Source of the DNA: Martinezella tropici
Lineage (GTDB): Bacteria; Pseudomonadota; Alphaproteobacteria; Rhizobiales; Rhizobiaceae
Assembly: GCA_000799755.1 (NCBI GenBank)
Contig: JUHI01000007.1
Coordinates: 267,967 to 331,966 of the forward strand
Reading direction: 5' to 3'
Length of the DNA: 64,000 nt
The position numbers and the translations under genes are program-made. Of the stretch, positions 9,516 to 17,629 are shown piece after piece. Position 1 is the first letter of the stretch. Each line of letters begins with the position of its first letter. Under the pieces are notes generated by a model. The model was not told the origin of the DNA and made no database searches. It saw nothing but the letters and a program-made list of their open reading frames with translations.

Positions 9516-9851
9516 TCAATCGGACATGTCGGGCGCATAGAAACAGCGCGGCGTATTCTCATCCGGAAACAGACAAAGGTGATAGGCCCCATCCGGGGAG
9601 TGCATCGCCTTGCTCTGCGGCAGGGTAAAGATATGCGCGTGCGTTATGTAGCGATGGTCGCCGGGATTGAGCGTCACCCGATAACCGCCGGGCACGATCG
9701 TCACCGTGCGCGACGGGATCATCTCGCAATCGCCGGTCGTGCTGTCGCCATTGCAACAATAGGGATCATAGGACCATCCGGAGGGCGCATCATGCGCCAG
9801 GGCGGCGGCTGCGGACAGGAGGAAGAACACGAACGTCAGAATACCACGCAT
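9516..9851 (-). CDS. Secreted small hypothetical protein
   Basis: 111 residues starting at the ATG at 9851 (MRGILTF), with a clear signal peptide (hydrophobic residues 4-17, then AAALAHDA). The mature part contains several cysteines (YCCNGDS, GDCEM, HLCLF, PRCFY), suggesting disulfide bonds in the periplasm. The family is known to me only as uncharacterised rhizobial exported proteins. The longer upstream reading frame is rejected because it would bury the signal peptide. It lies convergent with the LysR gene and upstream of, but opposite to, puuD. Confidence 0.75.
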   Translation of the reverse strand: MRGILTFVFFLLSAAAALAHDAPSGWSYDPYCCNGDSTTGDCEMIPSRTVTIVPGGYRVTLNPGDHRYITHAHIFTLPQSKAMHSPDGAYHLCLFPDENTPRCFYAPDMSD

Positions 9852-10063
9852 GGGCAATTCTCCGTCGAAGGATAGACGGCCGCCGCGGACACGGCCCGCT
9901 CCAAGCAGCCGAGGGCGCTTTAATAAAACCGCCATGATCTGATCTAATGCGGCTTGAGCGCCAGACAAGACCGTGGCTTTTTGCTCGCATGGCAAACTCT
10001 CCCCTTCCCTCCGCCTTCAACATTTTGCAAGGTGCTGAGTGGGACGAAGAAGAGGGAAACTGA

Positions 10064-11302
10064 ATGTATGAATACGCCATAGCGTGGGAATGGCTGGCCT
10101 TTGCCGTGCGCTGGTTCCACGTCATCACCGCCATTGCCTGGATCGGTTCGTCCTTCTACTTCATCGCGCTCGACCTCGGGCTGGTGAAGCGCCCGCATCT
10201 CCCGCCCGGCGCCTATGGCGAGGAGTGGCAGGTCCACGGCGGCGGCTTCTATCACATCCAGAAATACCTCGTGGCGCCGGCGCAGATGCCCGAGCATCTG
10301 ACCTGGTTCAAATACGAAAGCTACTTCACCTGGATTTCCGGCTTCCTGATGCTGTGCATCGTCTATTACGGCGGCGCCGATCTTTTCCTCATCGACCGGC
10401 ATGTACTCGACGTCAGCGTTCCCGTCGCGATCCTGATTTCGCTGGCCTCGCTCGCCGGGGGCTGGATCGTCTACGACCTGCTCTGCAAGTCCCCGCTCGG
10501 CAACAACACCTGGGGGCTGATGATCGTGCTTTACGCCGTCCTGGTCTTCATGGCCTGGGGCTACACACATCTTTTTACCGGCCGCGCCGCCTTCTTGCAT
10601 CTCGGCGCCTTCACCGCGACGATCATGTCGGCCAATGTCTTCATGATCATCATTCCCAACCAGAAAATCGTTGTCGCAGACCTCATTGCCGGCCGCACGC
10701 CCGACCCTAAATACGGCCGCATCGCCAAGCAACGCTCGCTGCACAACAACTACCTGACGCTGCCTGTCATCTTCTTCATGCTGTCGAACCACTATCCGCT
10801 GGCTTTCGGCACCGCATATAATTGGGTGATTGCGGCGCTGGTCTTCCTCATGGGGGTCACCATCCGTCACTGGTTCAACACGACGCATGCCCGCAAGGGT
10901 CATCCAACCTGGACCTGGATCGTCACCGTCGTCCTCTTCATCATCATCATATGGCTTTCGACCGTTCCGAAGGTGCTGACCGGCGAGAAGGAAGCCAATG
11001 CGGTGGCGCCCGCCTTCCAGCAATTCGCCTCGGATGTGCATTTCTCCTCCGTCAGAGAGATAGTGACGACACGCTGCACGATGTGCCATTCGGCCGAGCC
11101 CGTCTATGTGGGGATTGTCCGGCCGCCAAAGGGCGTCGTGCTGGAAAACGACGCGGAAATCGCTATGCATGCCCGTGAGATCTATATCCAGGCCGGCCGC
11201 AGCCATGCCATGCCACCCGGCAACGTCACCGACGTCACGCCTGAGGAGCGCAAATTGCTGGTCGCCTGGTTCGAAAGCTCGATCGGAGAAAAGAGCCAAT
11301 GA
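10064..11302 (+). CDS. puuD: Membrane urate hydroxylase with cytochrome c domain
   Basis: 412 residues. The N-terminal part has about eight to nine membrane helices beginning with the segment around WEWLAFAVRWFH; the C-terminal soluble part carries a haem-c site CTMCH at about residues 337-341 and a likely distal ligand in SHAMPPG. This is the PuuD type of enzyme that converts urate to 5-hydroxyisourate in the inner membrane, passing electrons to a cytochrome rather than using oxygen as a free oxidase does. An AGAGGG ribosome site precedes the ATG. It overlaps guaD by four bases, so the two are translationally coupled. Confidence 0.93.
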   Translation: MYEYAIAWEWLAFAVRWFHVITAIAWIGSSFYFIALDLGLVKRPHLPPGAYGEEWQVHGGGFYHIQKYLVAPAQMPEHLTWFKYESYFTWISGFLMLCIVYYGGADLFLIDRHVLDVSVPVAILISLASLAGGWIVYDLLCKSPLGNNTWGLMIVLYAVLVFMAWGYTHLFTGRAAFLHLGAFTATIMSANVFMIIIPNQKIVVADLIAGRTPDPKYGRIAKQRSLHNNYLTLPVIFFMLSNHYPLAFGTAYNWVIAALVFLMGVTIRHWFNTTHARKGHPTWTWIVTVVLFIIIIWLSTVPKVLTGEKEANAVAPAFQQFASDVHFSSVREIVTTRCTMCHSAEPVYVGIVRPPKGVVLENDAEIAMHAREIYIQAGRSHAMPPGNVTDVTPEERKLLVAWFESSIGEKSQ

Positions 11303-12606
11303 CGACCCTTCTGCGCGGCCGACTGCTGTCCTTCAAGCGCCTGCCGCAAAGCCTCGACGATACCGACAGCTATGCCTATGAAAGCGATGGCGGCTTGCTG
11401 ATCGAGAACGGCATGATCGCCGCAACCGGCCCCTATGCCGATATCAAGGCGCGCGCACCGGAAGGTGTCACCGAGATCGACCATCGCCCGCATCTGATAC
11501 TGCCCGGTTTCATCGACATGCACCTGCATTTCCCGCAAATGCAGGTGATCGCCTCCTATGCCGCCAACCTGTTGGAATGGCTGAACACCTATACTTTCCC
11601 CGAGGAGTGCCGCTTTGTCGAAAGCGCCCATGCCGAGCGCATCGCCAGACATTTCTATGACGAGATGATCCGCCACGGCACGACGACCGCCGTCGCCTAT
11701 TGCTCTGTGCACAAGACCTCCGCCGACGCCTATTTCGCCGAAGCCATGCGACGCAACATGCGCATGGTCGGCGGCAAGGTGATGATGGATCGCCATGCGC
11801 CGCAGGGCCTGCTCGACACGCCGGAGATGGGCTATGACGAAACCCGCCAGGTGATAAGGGATTGGCACGGCAAGGGCCGCAACCACGTCGCCATCACCCC
11901 GCGCTTCGCCATCACCTCGACACCGGCGCAGATGGAAGCGACGGCCGCGCTTGCCCGCGAATTCCCGGACCTGCACATCCAGACGCATCTTTCCGAAAAC
12001 GACGACGAGATCACCTTTACCTGCGAGCTCTATCCGGAAGCGATCGACTACACCGATATCTATGCGCGCTACGGGCTGCTTGGCCCCAAGAGCCTGTTCG
12101 GCCATGCGATCCACCTCTCCGAGCGCGAGGCCGATGCCATGAGCGAGGCCGGCGCCGTTGCCGTGCATTGCCCGACCTCGAACCTCTTCCTCGGCTCTGG
12201 CCTCTTCCCGCTGAAGGCGCTGGCACGCCGCGAAAAGCCTGTCCGCATCGGTGTCGCCACCGATATCGGCGGCGGCTCCAGCTATTCCATGCTGCGCACC
12301 ATGGATGAGGCCTACAAGATACAGCAGCTGCTGGGCGAGCGGTTAAACCCACTGGAAAGCTATTACTACATGACGCGCGGCAACGCCGAATCCCTTTCCC
12401 TCGTCGACAAGATCGGCACCCTCGACACCGGCACCGAAGCCGACCTCATCGTCCTCAATGCCGCCGCGACACCGGCCATGGCGCTGAAGATGGAGGTGAC
12501 GAAGAGCCTCACCGAAGAGCTGTTTTTGCTGCAGACTATGGGCGACGACCGCGCCGTCGTTGAAACCTATGTCGCGGGAAAGCCAATGAAATCGACCCTG
12601 CAATAA
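11299..12606 (+). CDS. guaD: Guanine deaminase
   Basis: 435 residues, amidohydrolase superfamily, converting guanine to xanthine and ammonia. The metal-binding HLHF motif after FIDM (about residues 74-77), a later H in THLSEN, H in FGHAIHL and D in ATDIGGG follow the family order. Its start codon overlaps the puuD stop (ATGA). It feeds xanthine to XdhAB encoded 3 kb upstream, so the neighbourhood is consistent with purine salvage and breakdown. Confidence 0.95.
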   Translation: MTTLLRGRLLSFKRLPQSLDDTDSYAYESDGGLLIENGMIAATGPYADIKARAPEGVTEIDHRPHLILPGFIDMHLHFPQMQVIASYAANLLEWLNTYTFPEECRFVESAHAERIARHFYDEMIRHGTTTAVAYCSVHKTSADAYFAEAMRRNMRMVGGKVMMDRHAPQGLLDTPEMGYDETRQVIRDWHGKGRNHVAITPRFAITSTPAQMEATAALAREFPDLHIQTHLSENDDEITFTCELYPEAIDYTDIYARYGLLGPKSLFGHAIHLSEREADAMSEAGAVAVHCPTSNLFLGSGLFPLKALARREKPVRIGVATDIGGGSSYSMLRTMDEAYKIQQLLGERLNPLESYYYMTRGNAESLSLVDKIGTLDTGTEADLIVLNAAATPAMALKMEVTKSLTEELFLLQTMGDDRAVVETYVAGKPMKSTLQ

Positions 12607-12653
12607 GGCAATCCGAACCCGCCGCCATGTAACCATCCAGAAGGCAGACAGCC

Positions 12654-13793
12654 ATGACCGCGCCGCTTACCATCGCCGAATTGAAGACGCTTGCGCAGCG
12701 GCGCGTACCGAAAATGTTCTTCCAATATGCGGATTCCGGCTCATGGACGGAATCGACCTATCAGGCGAACGAGGCTGACTTCGCCAAGATCAAGCTGCGC
12801 CAGCGCGTGCTGGTCGACATGTCCGACCGATCGCTGGCAACCACCATGGTTGGTCAGAAGGCTTCCATGCCCGTGGCGCTGGCGCCGACCGGCCTCACCG
12901 GCATGCAGCACGCCGATGGCGAGATGCTGGCGGCGCGCGCGGCCGAGGAATTCGGCATTCCCTTCACGCTCTCGACGATGAGCATCTGCTCGATCGAGGA
13001 CATTGCCTCGGTGACAAAGCAGCCCTTCTGGTTCCAGCTCTATGTCATGAAGGACCGCGACTTCGTCCTCAATCTGATCCAGCGCGCCAAGGCGGCGAAA
13101 TGCTCGGCACTGGTGCTGACGGCCGACCTGCAGATCCTCGGCCAGCGTCATAACGATATCCGCAACGGGCTGTCCGCGCCGCCGAAAATGACGGTGAAGA
13201 ATCTCTGGCAGATGGCGATACGACCGACCTGGTGCATGGAGATGCTGAAAACCAAGCGTCATTCCTTCGGCAATATCATCGGTCATGCCAAGGATATTTC
13301 CGACATGACGACGCTGTCGCATTGGACGCATTCGCAGTTCGACCCCAAACTCTCGTGGAGCGATGTCGCCTGGATCAAGGAGCAATGGAGCGGCCCGCTG
13401 ATCATCAAGGGCATCCTCGACGTCGAGGATGCGAAGGCGGCTGTCGATACCGGCGCCGATGCCATCGTCGTCTCCAATCACGGCGGACGGCAGCTCGACG
13501 GCGCCCATTCCTCCATCAGCATGCTGCCCCAGATCGTCGATGCGGTCGGAGACAGGATCGAAGTGCATATGGATGGCGGCATCCGTTCAGGACAGGATGT
13601 GCTGAAGGCCGTAGCGCTCGGCGCCAAGGGCACTTTCATCGGCCGCCCCTTCCTCTATGGCCTGGGAGCCATGGGCAAGGAAGGCGTGACGCTCGCGCTC
13701 GACATCATCCGCAAGGAGCTGGATGTTTCCATGGCGCTCTGCGGCAAGCGGGATATCAAGGCCGTGGATCGGTCGATCCTGGCAGATTTCTAG
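12654..13793 (+). CDS. lldD: L-lactate dehydrogenase (FMN-dependent alpha-hydroxy-acid oxidase family)
   Basis: 379 residues, usual family length. The TIM-barrel carries the FMN-binding and catalytic signature SNHGGRQLDG (about residues 275-284, with the active-site His and Arg), and the GGIRSGQDVLKA phosphate-binding segment. It oxidises L-lactate to pyruvate and passes electrons to the respiratory chain. A GAAGG ribosome site precedes the ATG. It follows guaD by 47 bases and may share its transcript, although lactate use is not obviously part of purine breakdown; a related 2-hydroxy acid as true substrate is possible. Confidence 0.85.
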   Translation: MTAPLTIAELKTLAQRRVPKMFFQYADSGSWTESTYQANEADFAKIKLRQRVLVDMSDRSLATTMVGQKASMPVALAPTGLTGMQHADGEMLAARAAEEFGIPFTLSTMSICSIEDIASVTKQPFWFQLYVMKDRDFVLNLIQRAKAAKCSALVLTADLQILGQRHNDIRNGLSAPPKMTVKNLWQMAIRPTWCMEMLKTKRHSFGNIIGHAKDISDMTTLSHWTHSQFDPKLSWSDVAWIKEQWSGPLIIKGILDVEDAKAAVDTGADAIVVSNHGGRQLDGAHSSISMLPQIVDAVGDRIEVHMDGGIRSGQDVLKAVALGAKGTFIGRPFLYGLGAMGKEGVTLALDIIRKELDVSMALCGKRDIKAVDRSILADF

Positions 13794-13894
13794 CGCGGTT
13801 CAGCTTTTCACGGAATCTCCGAACCGCTCTATCTCTTTGTGATCCAGCAATTCCGGAGGAAAAACCGCTACGCACTTTTCCTGGAATTGCTCTA
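13794..13894 (-). repeat. Rhizobiaceae intergenic mosaic repeat, copy 1
   Basis: Read on the minus strand it runs AGAGCAATTCCAGGAAAAG, then TGCGTAGCGGTTTT, CCGGAATTGC, and an AAAGAGATAGAGCGGTTC tail. The same skeleton occurs at 27778-27870 and, more diverged, at 46518-46625. It fills the whole gap between lldD and the metallophosphoesterase gene, whose stop codon lies inside it. Confidence 0.75.
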
Positions 13895-14632
13895 GCGCAG
13901 CCAGCCCGTCGCCAGGCCGCTCGCCCACTCCTCGCGGCCTTTCTGCGCCGCAAGCTCCGCCATCGCCATGTGATCGTAGGCGACTTGCCGGAAGGCCGGC
14001 AGCCAATGATCCCCGACTTTCTCCAGAATGGCGTAGGAGGCGAAGGGATGACCGGCTTCCACCTTGTGATAATGGGGCAGATCGTCATCATAGGCCGGGC
14101 AGCCGACGCTGCCGGGATTGACGATCAGGCGGCCGTCCGAAAGTCTTACGGCACGCGGAATATGGGTATGCCCGCACAGGATCAGCGGAAAATCGATGCC
14201 GGCCGCCAGTGCCTCGATCTCTTCCAGAGGCTTCAAATGGACATAACCATCTACAGAGACGGATTCGAGCCAATAGACGTTATCGTCAGTCGGCGTCGCG
14301 TGGCATAGATAGACTTCATCCAGGTAATTCGCGCTGAAGGGTAATCCGCGCAGCCATTCGAGATGACGGTCCGTCAGTTCGGAATGCGCGGCCCGATCGG
14401 AAACATGCATCGCCTCCGGCGCCCGCTCGATCAAATAGCGGTCGTGATTGCCGCGCACCGTCAAGGCATCTAGCCCAAGCAAGACTTCCGCCGTCTTTCC
14501 CGCCGTCAGCGGCCCGCTGAAACAATCACCCAGATTGACGATCGCGGTGACACCCTGCTTGCGGATATCCGCCAGCACCGCTTCGAGCGCAAGATGATTG
14601 CCGTGAACGTCAGCGATGGCGGCGAAACGCAA
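13892..14632 (-). CDS. Metallophosphoesterase
   Basis: 246 residues with the calcineurin-like metal motifs in order: D-x-H-G (ADVHG, residues 8-12), GD (LGDCFSG), GNHD (VRGNHD) and GHTH (CGHTH). The likely start is a TTG at 14632, seven bases after a GGGAG ribosome site that overlaps the end of uraH. The family hydrolyses phosphodiesters or phosphomonoesters; the substrate here is unknown. Its place at the end of the purine operon suggests co-expression, but no step in urate breakdown needs a phosphoesterase. Confidence 0.88.
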   Translation of the reverse strand: MRFAAIADVHGNHLALEAVLADIRKQGVTAIVNLGDCFSGPLTAGKTAEVLLGLDALTVRGNHDRYLIERAPEAMHVSDRAAHSELTDRHLEWLRGLPFSANYLDEVYLCHATPTDDNVYWLESVSVDGYVHLKPLEEIEALAAGIDFPLILCGHTHIPRAVRLSDGRLIVNPGSVGCPAYDDDLPHYHKVEAGHPFASYAILEKVGDHWLPAFRQVAYDHMAMAELAAQKGREEWASGLATGWLR

Positions 14633-14635
14633 GTC

Positions 14636-14992
14636 TCAGCTCCCGCGATAGGTGGAGTAGCCGTAGGGCGAAATCAGCAGCGGCACATGATAATGCGCCG
14701 TCGTATCGGCGATACCGAAACGGATCGGCACGAGATCGAGGAAAGCCGGCTCGGGCAACTTGGCGCCGCTGGCACGCAGATAGTCTCCGGCGCGGAACAG
14801 CAGCTCATAGGTGCCGGCGACGAAGCTGTCGCCGATCAGGATGGGACCGCCATCCACACGCCCGTCGGAATTGGTCGTGACCGTCTTCAAATGCGTGCGG
14901 GAATCGCCCTCGATCCTAAAGAGATCGATGACCAGGCCCTCGGCCGGCTTGCCGAGAGCGGTGTCAAGCACGTGGGTGGTCAGTCCGGTCAT
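14636..14992 (-). CDS. uraH: 5-hydroxyisourate hydrolase
   Basis: 118 residues, transthyretin-like fold. It has the N-terminal signature THVLDTALGKPA and ends in the diagnostic Y-R-G-S tetrapeptide. It hydrolyses 5-hydroxyisourate, the product of PuuD, to OHCU. The start overlaps the allA stop (ATGA). Placement directly after allA and near uraD and puuE supports the assignment. Confidence 0.95.
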   Translation of the reverse strand: MTGLTTHVLDTALGKPAEGLVIDLFRIEGDSRTHLKTVTTNSDGRVDGGPILIGDSFVAGTYELLFRAGDYLRASGAKLPEPAFLDLVPIRFGIADTTAHYHVPLLISPYGYSTYRGS

Positions 14993-15489
14993 GGCGTCGG
15001 TGCTCCGATGATGAAGGGCGTATCGAAGAAATATTCTTCCAGATTGTTTCCTGGCCCGTCGCGATCGACGATAAGGAAATCGCTCTGCTCGTCCAGCGCC
15101 ATCAGCGGAAAATGCCAGACGTTGACCCGGTAGTTTACGCCCTGGTCCCCGCGCGCCAGAAAGACCTGCGGCCGGCCCGGCTTGCCGCCCTCATCCTTCG
15201 CGACCACAACGAGGAACGGCCGGCCATTCAGCGGCACGAAACACTGGCTGCCGAACGGATGGCGCTCCATCATGTCGATCGGGAAGGGAAAGGCACGCGG
15301 CTGGCCGCGAAACAGGTTCAGGATAACCCGCGCCCCGTCACCGGCAGCCTCGGCGTTGGACAGCGCATGAAAGCGCTCCGTCGTACCGCCATTGATGTAT
15401 CGCATCGTCGCGGGATCGGCCTCGATGATATCGCCGAACGGCTCGAATGCGGCCTTTGTCAAAGGATTGATGTCTAAATGCTGTGTCAT
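14989..15489 (-). CDS. allA: Ureidoglycolate lyase
   Basis: 166 residues. It cleaves ureidoglycolate to glyoxylate and urea, the last carbon-yielding step of allantoin breakdown. Family features include the PLTKAAFEPFGDII start, the internal FRGQPRAFPF segment and the MERHPFGSQCFVPL metal/substrate region, then VWHFPLMAL near the C-terminus. It begins seven bases after the HepT-like gene stop and overlaps uraH. The enzyme that would make ureidoglycolate from allantoate is not encoded in the window. Confidence 0.92.
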   Translation of the reverse strand: MTQHLDINPLTKAAFEPFGDIIEADPATMRYINGGTTERFHALSNAEAAGDGARVILNLFRGQPRAFPFPIDMMERHPFGSQCFVPLNGRPFLVVVAKDEGGKPGRPQVFLARGDQGVNYRVNVWHFPLMALDEQSDFLIVDRDGPGNNLEEYFFDTPFIIGAPTP

Positions 15490-15496
15490 TGAATGA

Positions 15497-15859
15497 TCAT
15501 TCGCCTTCCGCTCGCCAATGGCGAATGGAGTCCAGTTGCAGGAGCAACTCCGGAAGAGATTTGTGGGCGATATCCCATAGGGTCGTCAACTCGATGTCGA
15601 CATACCCTTGCGCAATCCGATTCCGGAAGTCACGCATCACATGCCAAGGCAATTCCGGATGGTCAACGACAAACTCCGGATATTCTTCCGCAATGCGCGA
15701 AGCGACCTCGCCGATCAGCATCAGATTCATGCCGACGGCGCGCTGCTTCTCGACATTTTTGGAAAAGGCGGCCTGATCGATTTCCCGAAGGAAGTGACCG
15801 GTTTCGGAGGCAGCCCGCTGCATGCGCTCAAGGTAGGTGATCAGCCGGTCCAGGCTCAT
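15497..15859 (-). CDS. HepT-like (DUF86) protein with altered catalytic motif
   Basis: 120 residues, all-helical, with the general pattern of HepT/DUF86 toxins: KNVEKQRAVGMNLMLIGEV in the middle and a W-x-x-M-R-D-F-R-N-R segment before the active motif. The family motif R-x4-H-x-Y reads R79-N-R-I-A-Q84-G-Y86 here, so the key histidine is a glutamine (codon CAA). HepT proteins normally act with a MntA nucleotidyltransferase antitoxin encoded just upstream; here the upstream 230 bases contain no such gene and stops interrupt the frame. The gene sits inside the purine operon between uraD and allA. Probably an inactive toxin derivative; function unknown. Confidence 0.82.
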   Translation of the reverse strand: MSLDRLITYLERMQRAASETGHFLREIDQAAFSKNVEKQRAVGMNLMLIGEVASRIAEEYPEFVVDHPELPWHVMRDFRNRIAQGYVDIELTTLWDIAHKSLPELLLQLDSIRHWRAEGE

Positions 15860-15965
15860 GCCGGCTTCCTTTCACCGGCAATACCCGATCTCTTTGCTGC
15901 GACGCATCCTTCGGCGTCACTGGTCACCCGACCGCTTCTATCTCTGTCCAATGCTTTTCACAGCC

Positions 15966-16086
15966 TCATGGCTTGGTGTTCGACCAAGTGGATACTAAGC
16001 CATGAACGAATCGAAAAATAGCACGCACGTCAACGGGGAAACCCATGCGGGGGTCCGCATGGAGAAGATGGTGGCCCAAGGGCCAC
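15966..16086. repeat. Cluster of three inverted repeats between uraD and the HepT-like gene
   Basis: Three perfect hairpins lie in the non-coding stretch 15860-16089. The first pairs TCATGGCTT (15966-15974) with AAGCCATGA (15997-16005) and overlaps an inner CTTGGT/ACCAAG stem. The second is CCATGCGG-GGGT-CCGCATGG (16043-16062). The third is GTGGCCCAAGGGCCAC (16071-16086), four bases past the uraD stop. None has a T-run. They may end or stabilise the uraD transcript, or mark a former insertion. Confidence 0.6.
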
Positions 16087-16089
16087 GCA

Positions 16090-16587
16090 TCAGGCTTCGG
16101 GCAGCATGGACTGGAGACGCAACAGGGCGATCTTCTCGACCTGGGCGGCGGCCGTCGCAAACTCCGCATCCCGGCCGTTGTCTATCCGGGTCTCGAAGGC
16201 GGCGAGAATATCGTCCTTGCCGAGTCCCTTGACCGCGATAATGAAGGGAAAGCCGAATTTCGTGACATAGGCGGCATTGAGTTCGGTGAACCGGGCATGC
16301 TCCTCCGGGCTCAATCGATCGAGCCCGGCGCCGGCCTGCTCCTTGCGGCTGTCCTCGGTCAGCTCGCCGGCAATCGCCAGGCGACCGGCGAGATCCGGGT
16401 GCGCCTGCAGCACACCGAGCCGCTCCGCCTCGCTGGCGGCGCGGAAGACCCGCACCAAGGCGGCATGGACTCCACCGGAAGTCAAAGGTTCGGCAGCACC
16501 GGCCGCATCATAGGCCCGCTCGGCAACGAAAGGCGAATGTTCGAAGACGCCGCCGAAGCGGCCGACAAAATCGTCCCGCGAGATCAT
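16090..16587 (-). CDS. uraD: OHCU decarboxylase
   Basis: 165 residues from the ATG at 16587, which follows the puuE stop at once and has a GGAGG ribosome site inside the end of puuE. A longer start at 16620 would overlap puuE by 32 bases and is less likely. The motifs HPDLAG and KFGFPFIIAVKG are characteristic. It decarboxylates 2-oxo-4-hydroxy-4-carboxy-5-ureidoimidazoline to S-allantoin, between UraH and PuuE in the pathway. Confidence 0.93.
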   Translation of the reverse strand: MISRDDFVGRFGGVFEHSPFVAERAYDAAGAAEPLTSGGVHAALVRVFRAASEAERLGVLQAHPDLAGRLAIAGELTEDSRKEQAGAGLDRLSPEEHARFTELNAAYVTKFGFPFIIAVKGLGKDDILAAFETRIDNGRDAEFATAAAQVEKIALLRLQSMLPEA

Positions 16588-16588
16588 G

Positions 16589-17512
16589 TCAGCGCGCGCC
16601 TCCGGGAAGGTGATTCTCATACCAGTGGTTGGCGATCTCGACGCGCCGGGGAACCCAGACCTTGTCGTGCTTCAGCACATATTCGATGAACCGCCGAAGA
16701 GCCGCAGCACGGCCGGGACGGCCGACGAGACGGCAATGCAGGCCTACGGACATCATCTTCGGGCTACCCTGCTTGCCTTCTTCATAGAGCGTGTCGAAGG
16801 CATCCTTGAGATAGGTGAAGAACTGGTCGCCGGAGTTGAAGCCTTGCGGCGTCGCAAAGCGCATGTCGTTGGTTTCGAGCGTATAGGGGATGATCAGGAA
16901 CGGCTTGCCGTTCAGACCGTCGACCCAGAACGGCAGATCGTCGGCATAAGAGTCGGAAGAATAGAGGAAACCGCCCTCCTCCATGACCAGCCGCAACGTG
17001 TTGTCGGATGGCTTGCCCTGGTACATGCCGTAGGGCCGCTCGCCCGTCAGTTCCGTGTGCAACCGCACTGCTTCGAGAATGTGCTTGCGCTCCAGATCCT
17101 CGGAAAAATCCTTGTATTCCAGCCAGCGATAGCCGTGGCTGGCAATTTCCCAGCCGGCTTCCTTCATCGCGGCAACCGCTTCCGGGTTGCGGGCCATGGC
17201 GAGCGTCACGCCATAAACCGTCGCCTGCACCTTGAGTTCGGTGAACATGCGCCACAGCCGCCAGAAGCCGGCGCGCGAACCATATTCGTAGATCGATTCC
17301 ATGTTGAGATTGCGCTGGTTCGGCCAGGAAGCCGCACCCACGATCTCGGACAGCAGGTTCTCAGAGGCAGCATCGCCATCGAGAATGCAGCTTTCCCCGC
17401 CCTCTTCGTAGTTGATGACGAATTGCACCGCGACGCGGGCGTCGCCCGGCCATTTCGGGTCCGGAGTATTGCGGCCGTAGCCGATGAGATTGCGGGGATA
17501 GATTTCCGACAT
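16589..17512 (-). CDS. puuE: Allantoinase, polysaccharide-deacetylase type
   Basis: 307 residues with the NodB-like deacetylase fold: RVAVQFVINYEEGGE near the N-terminus, EIASHGYRWLEY (the conserved S-H-G-Y region) and GLHCRLVGRPGR near the C-terminus. This is the PuuE type, unrelated to amidohydrolase allantoinases, and hydrolyses allantoin to allantoate. First gene of the minus-strand purine cluster, translationally linked to uraD. About 117 bases separate it from the DUF1045 gene upstream. Confidence 0.94.
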   Translation of the reverse strand: MSEIYPRNLIGYGRNTPDPKWPGDARVAVQFVINYEEGGESCILDGDAASENLLSEIVGAASWPNQRNLNMESIYEYGSRAGFWRLWRMFTELKVQATVYGVTLAMARNPEAVAAMKEAGWEIASHGYRWLEYKDFSEDLERKHILEAVRLHTELTGERPYGMYQGKPSDNTLRLVMEEGGFLYSSDSYADDLPFWVDGLNGKPFLIIPYTLETNDMRFATPQGFNSGDQFFTYLKDAFDTLYEEGKQGSPKMMSVGLHCRLVGRPGRAAALRRFIEYVLKHDKVWVPRRVEIANHWYENHLPGGAR

Positions 17513-17629
17513 TGAAGCACCTTCTCTGATCGGGGAACGGTAGCACCCATGCCTAGAAAGTCGAGACGGAAACTGGGAAAATCACTTTCGCTTCAAAGCG
17601 GGGTATTGGCGCGAACGCCGTCCGCTAAT

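Noticed and set aside
9944..11299. 451-codon minus-strand ORF over puuD
   Set aside because: Antisense of a clear membrane urate hydroxylase; rich in His, Asp and Gly as expected from reversed codons.
15966..16169. Minus-strand 67-codon ORF as a MntA antitoxin for the HepT-like gene
   Set aside because: It has no nucleotidyltransferase G-S-x-A-R-G motif, is Arg/Pro-rich, and overlaps the 3' end of uraD and the hairpins.
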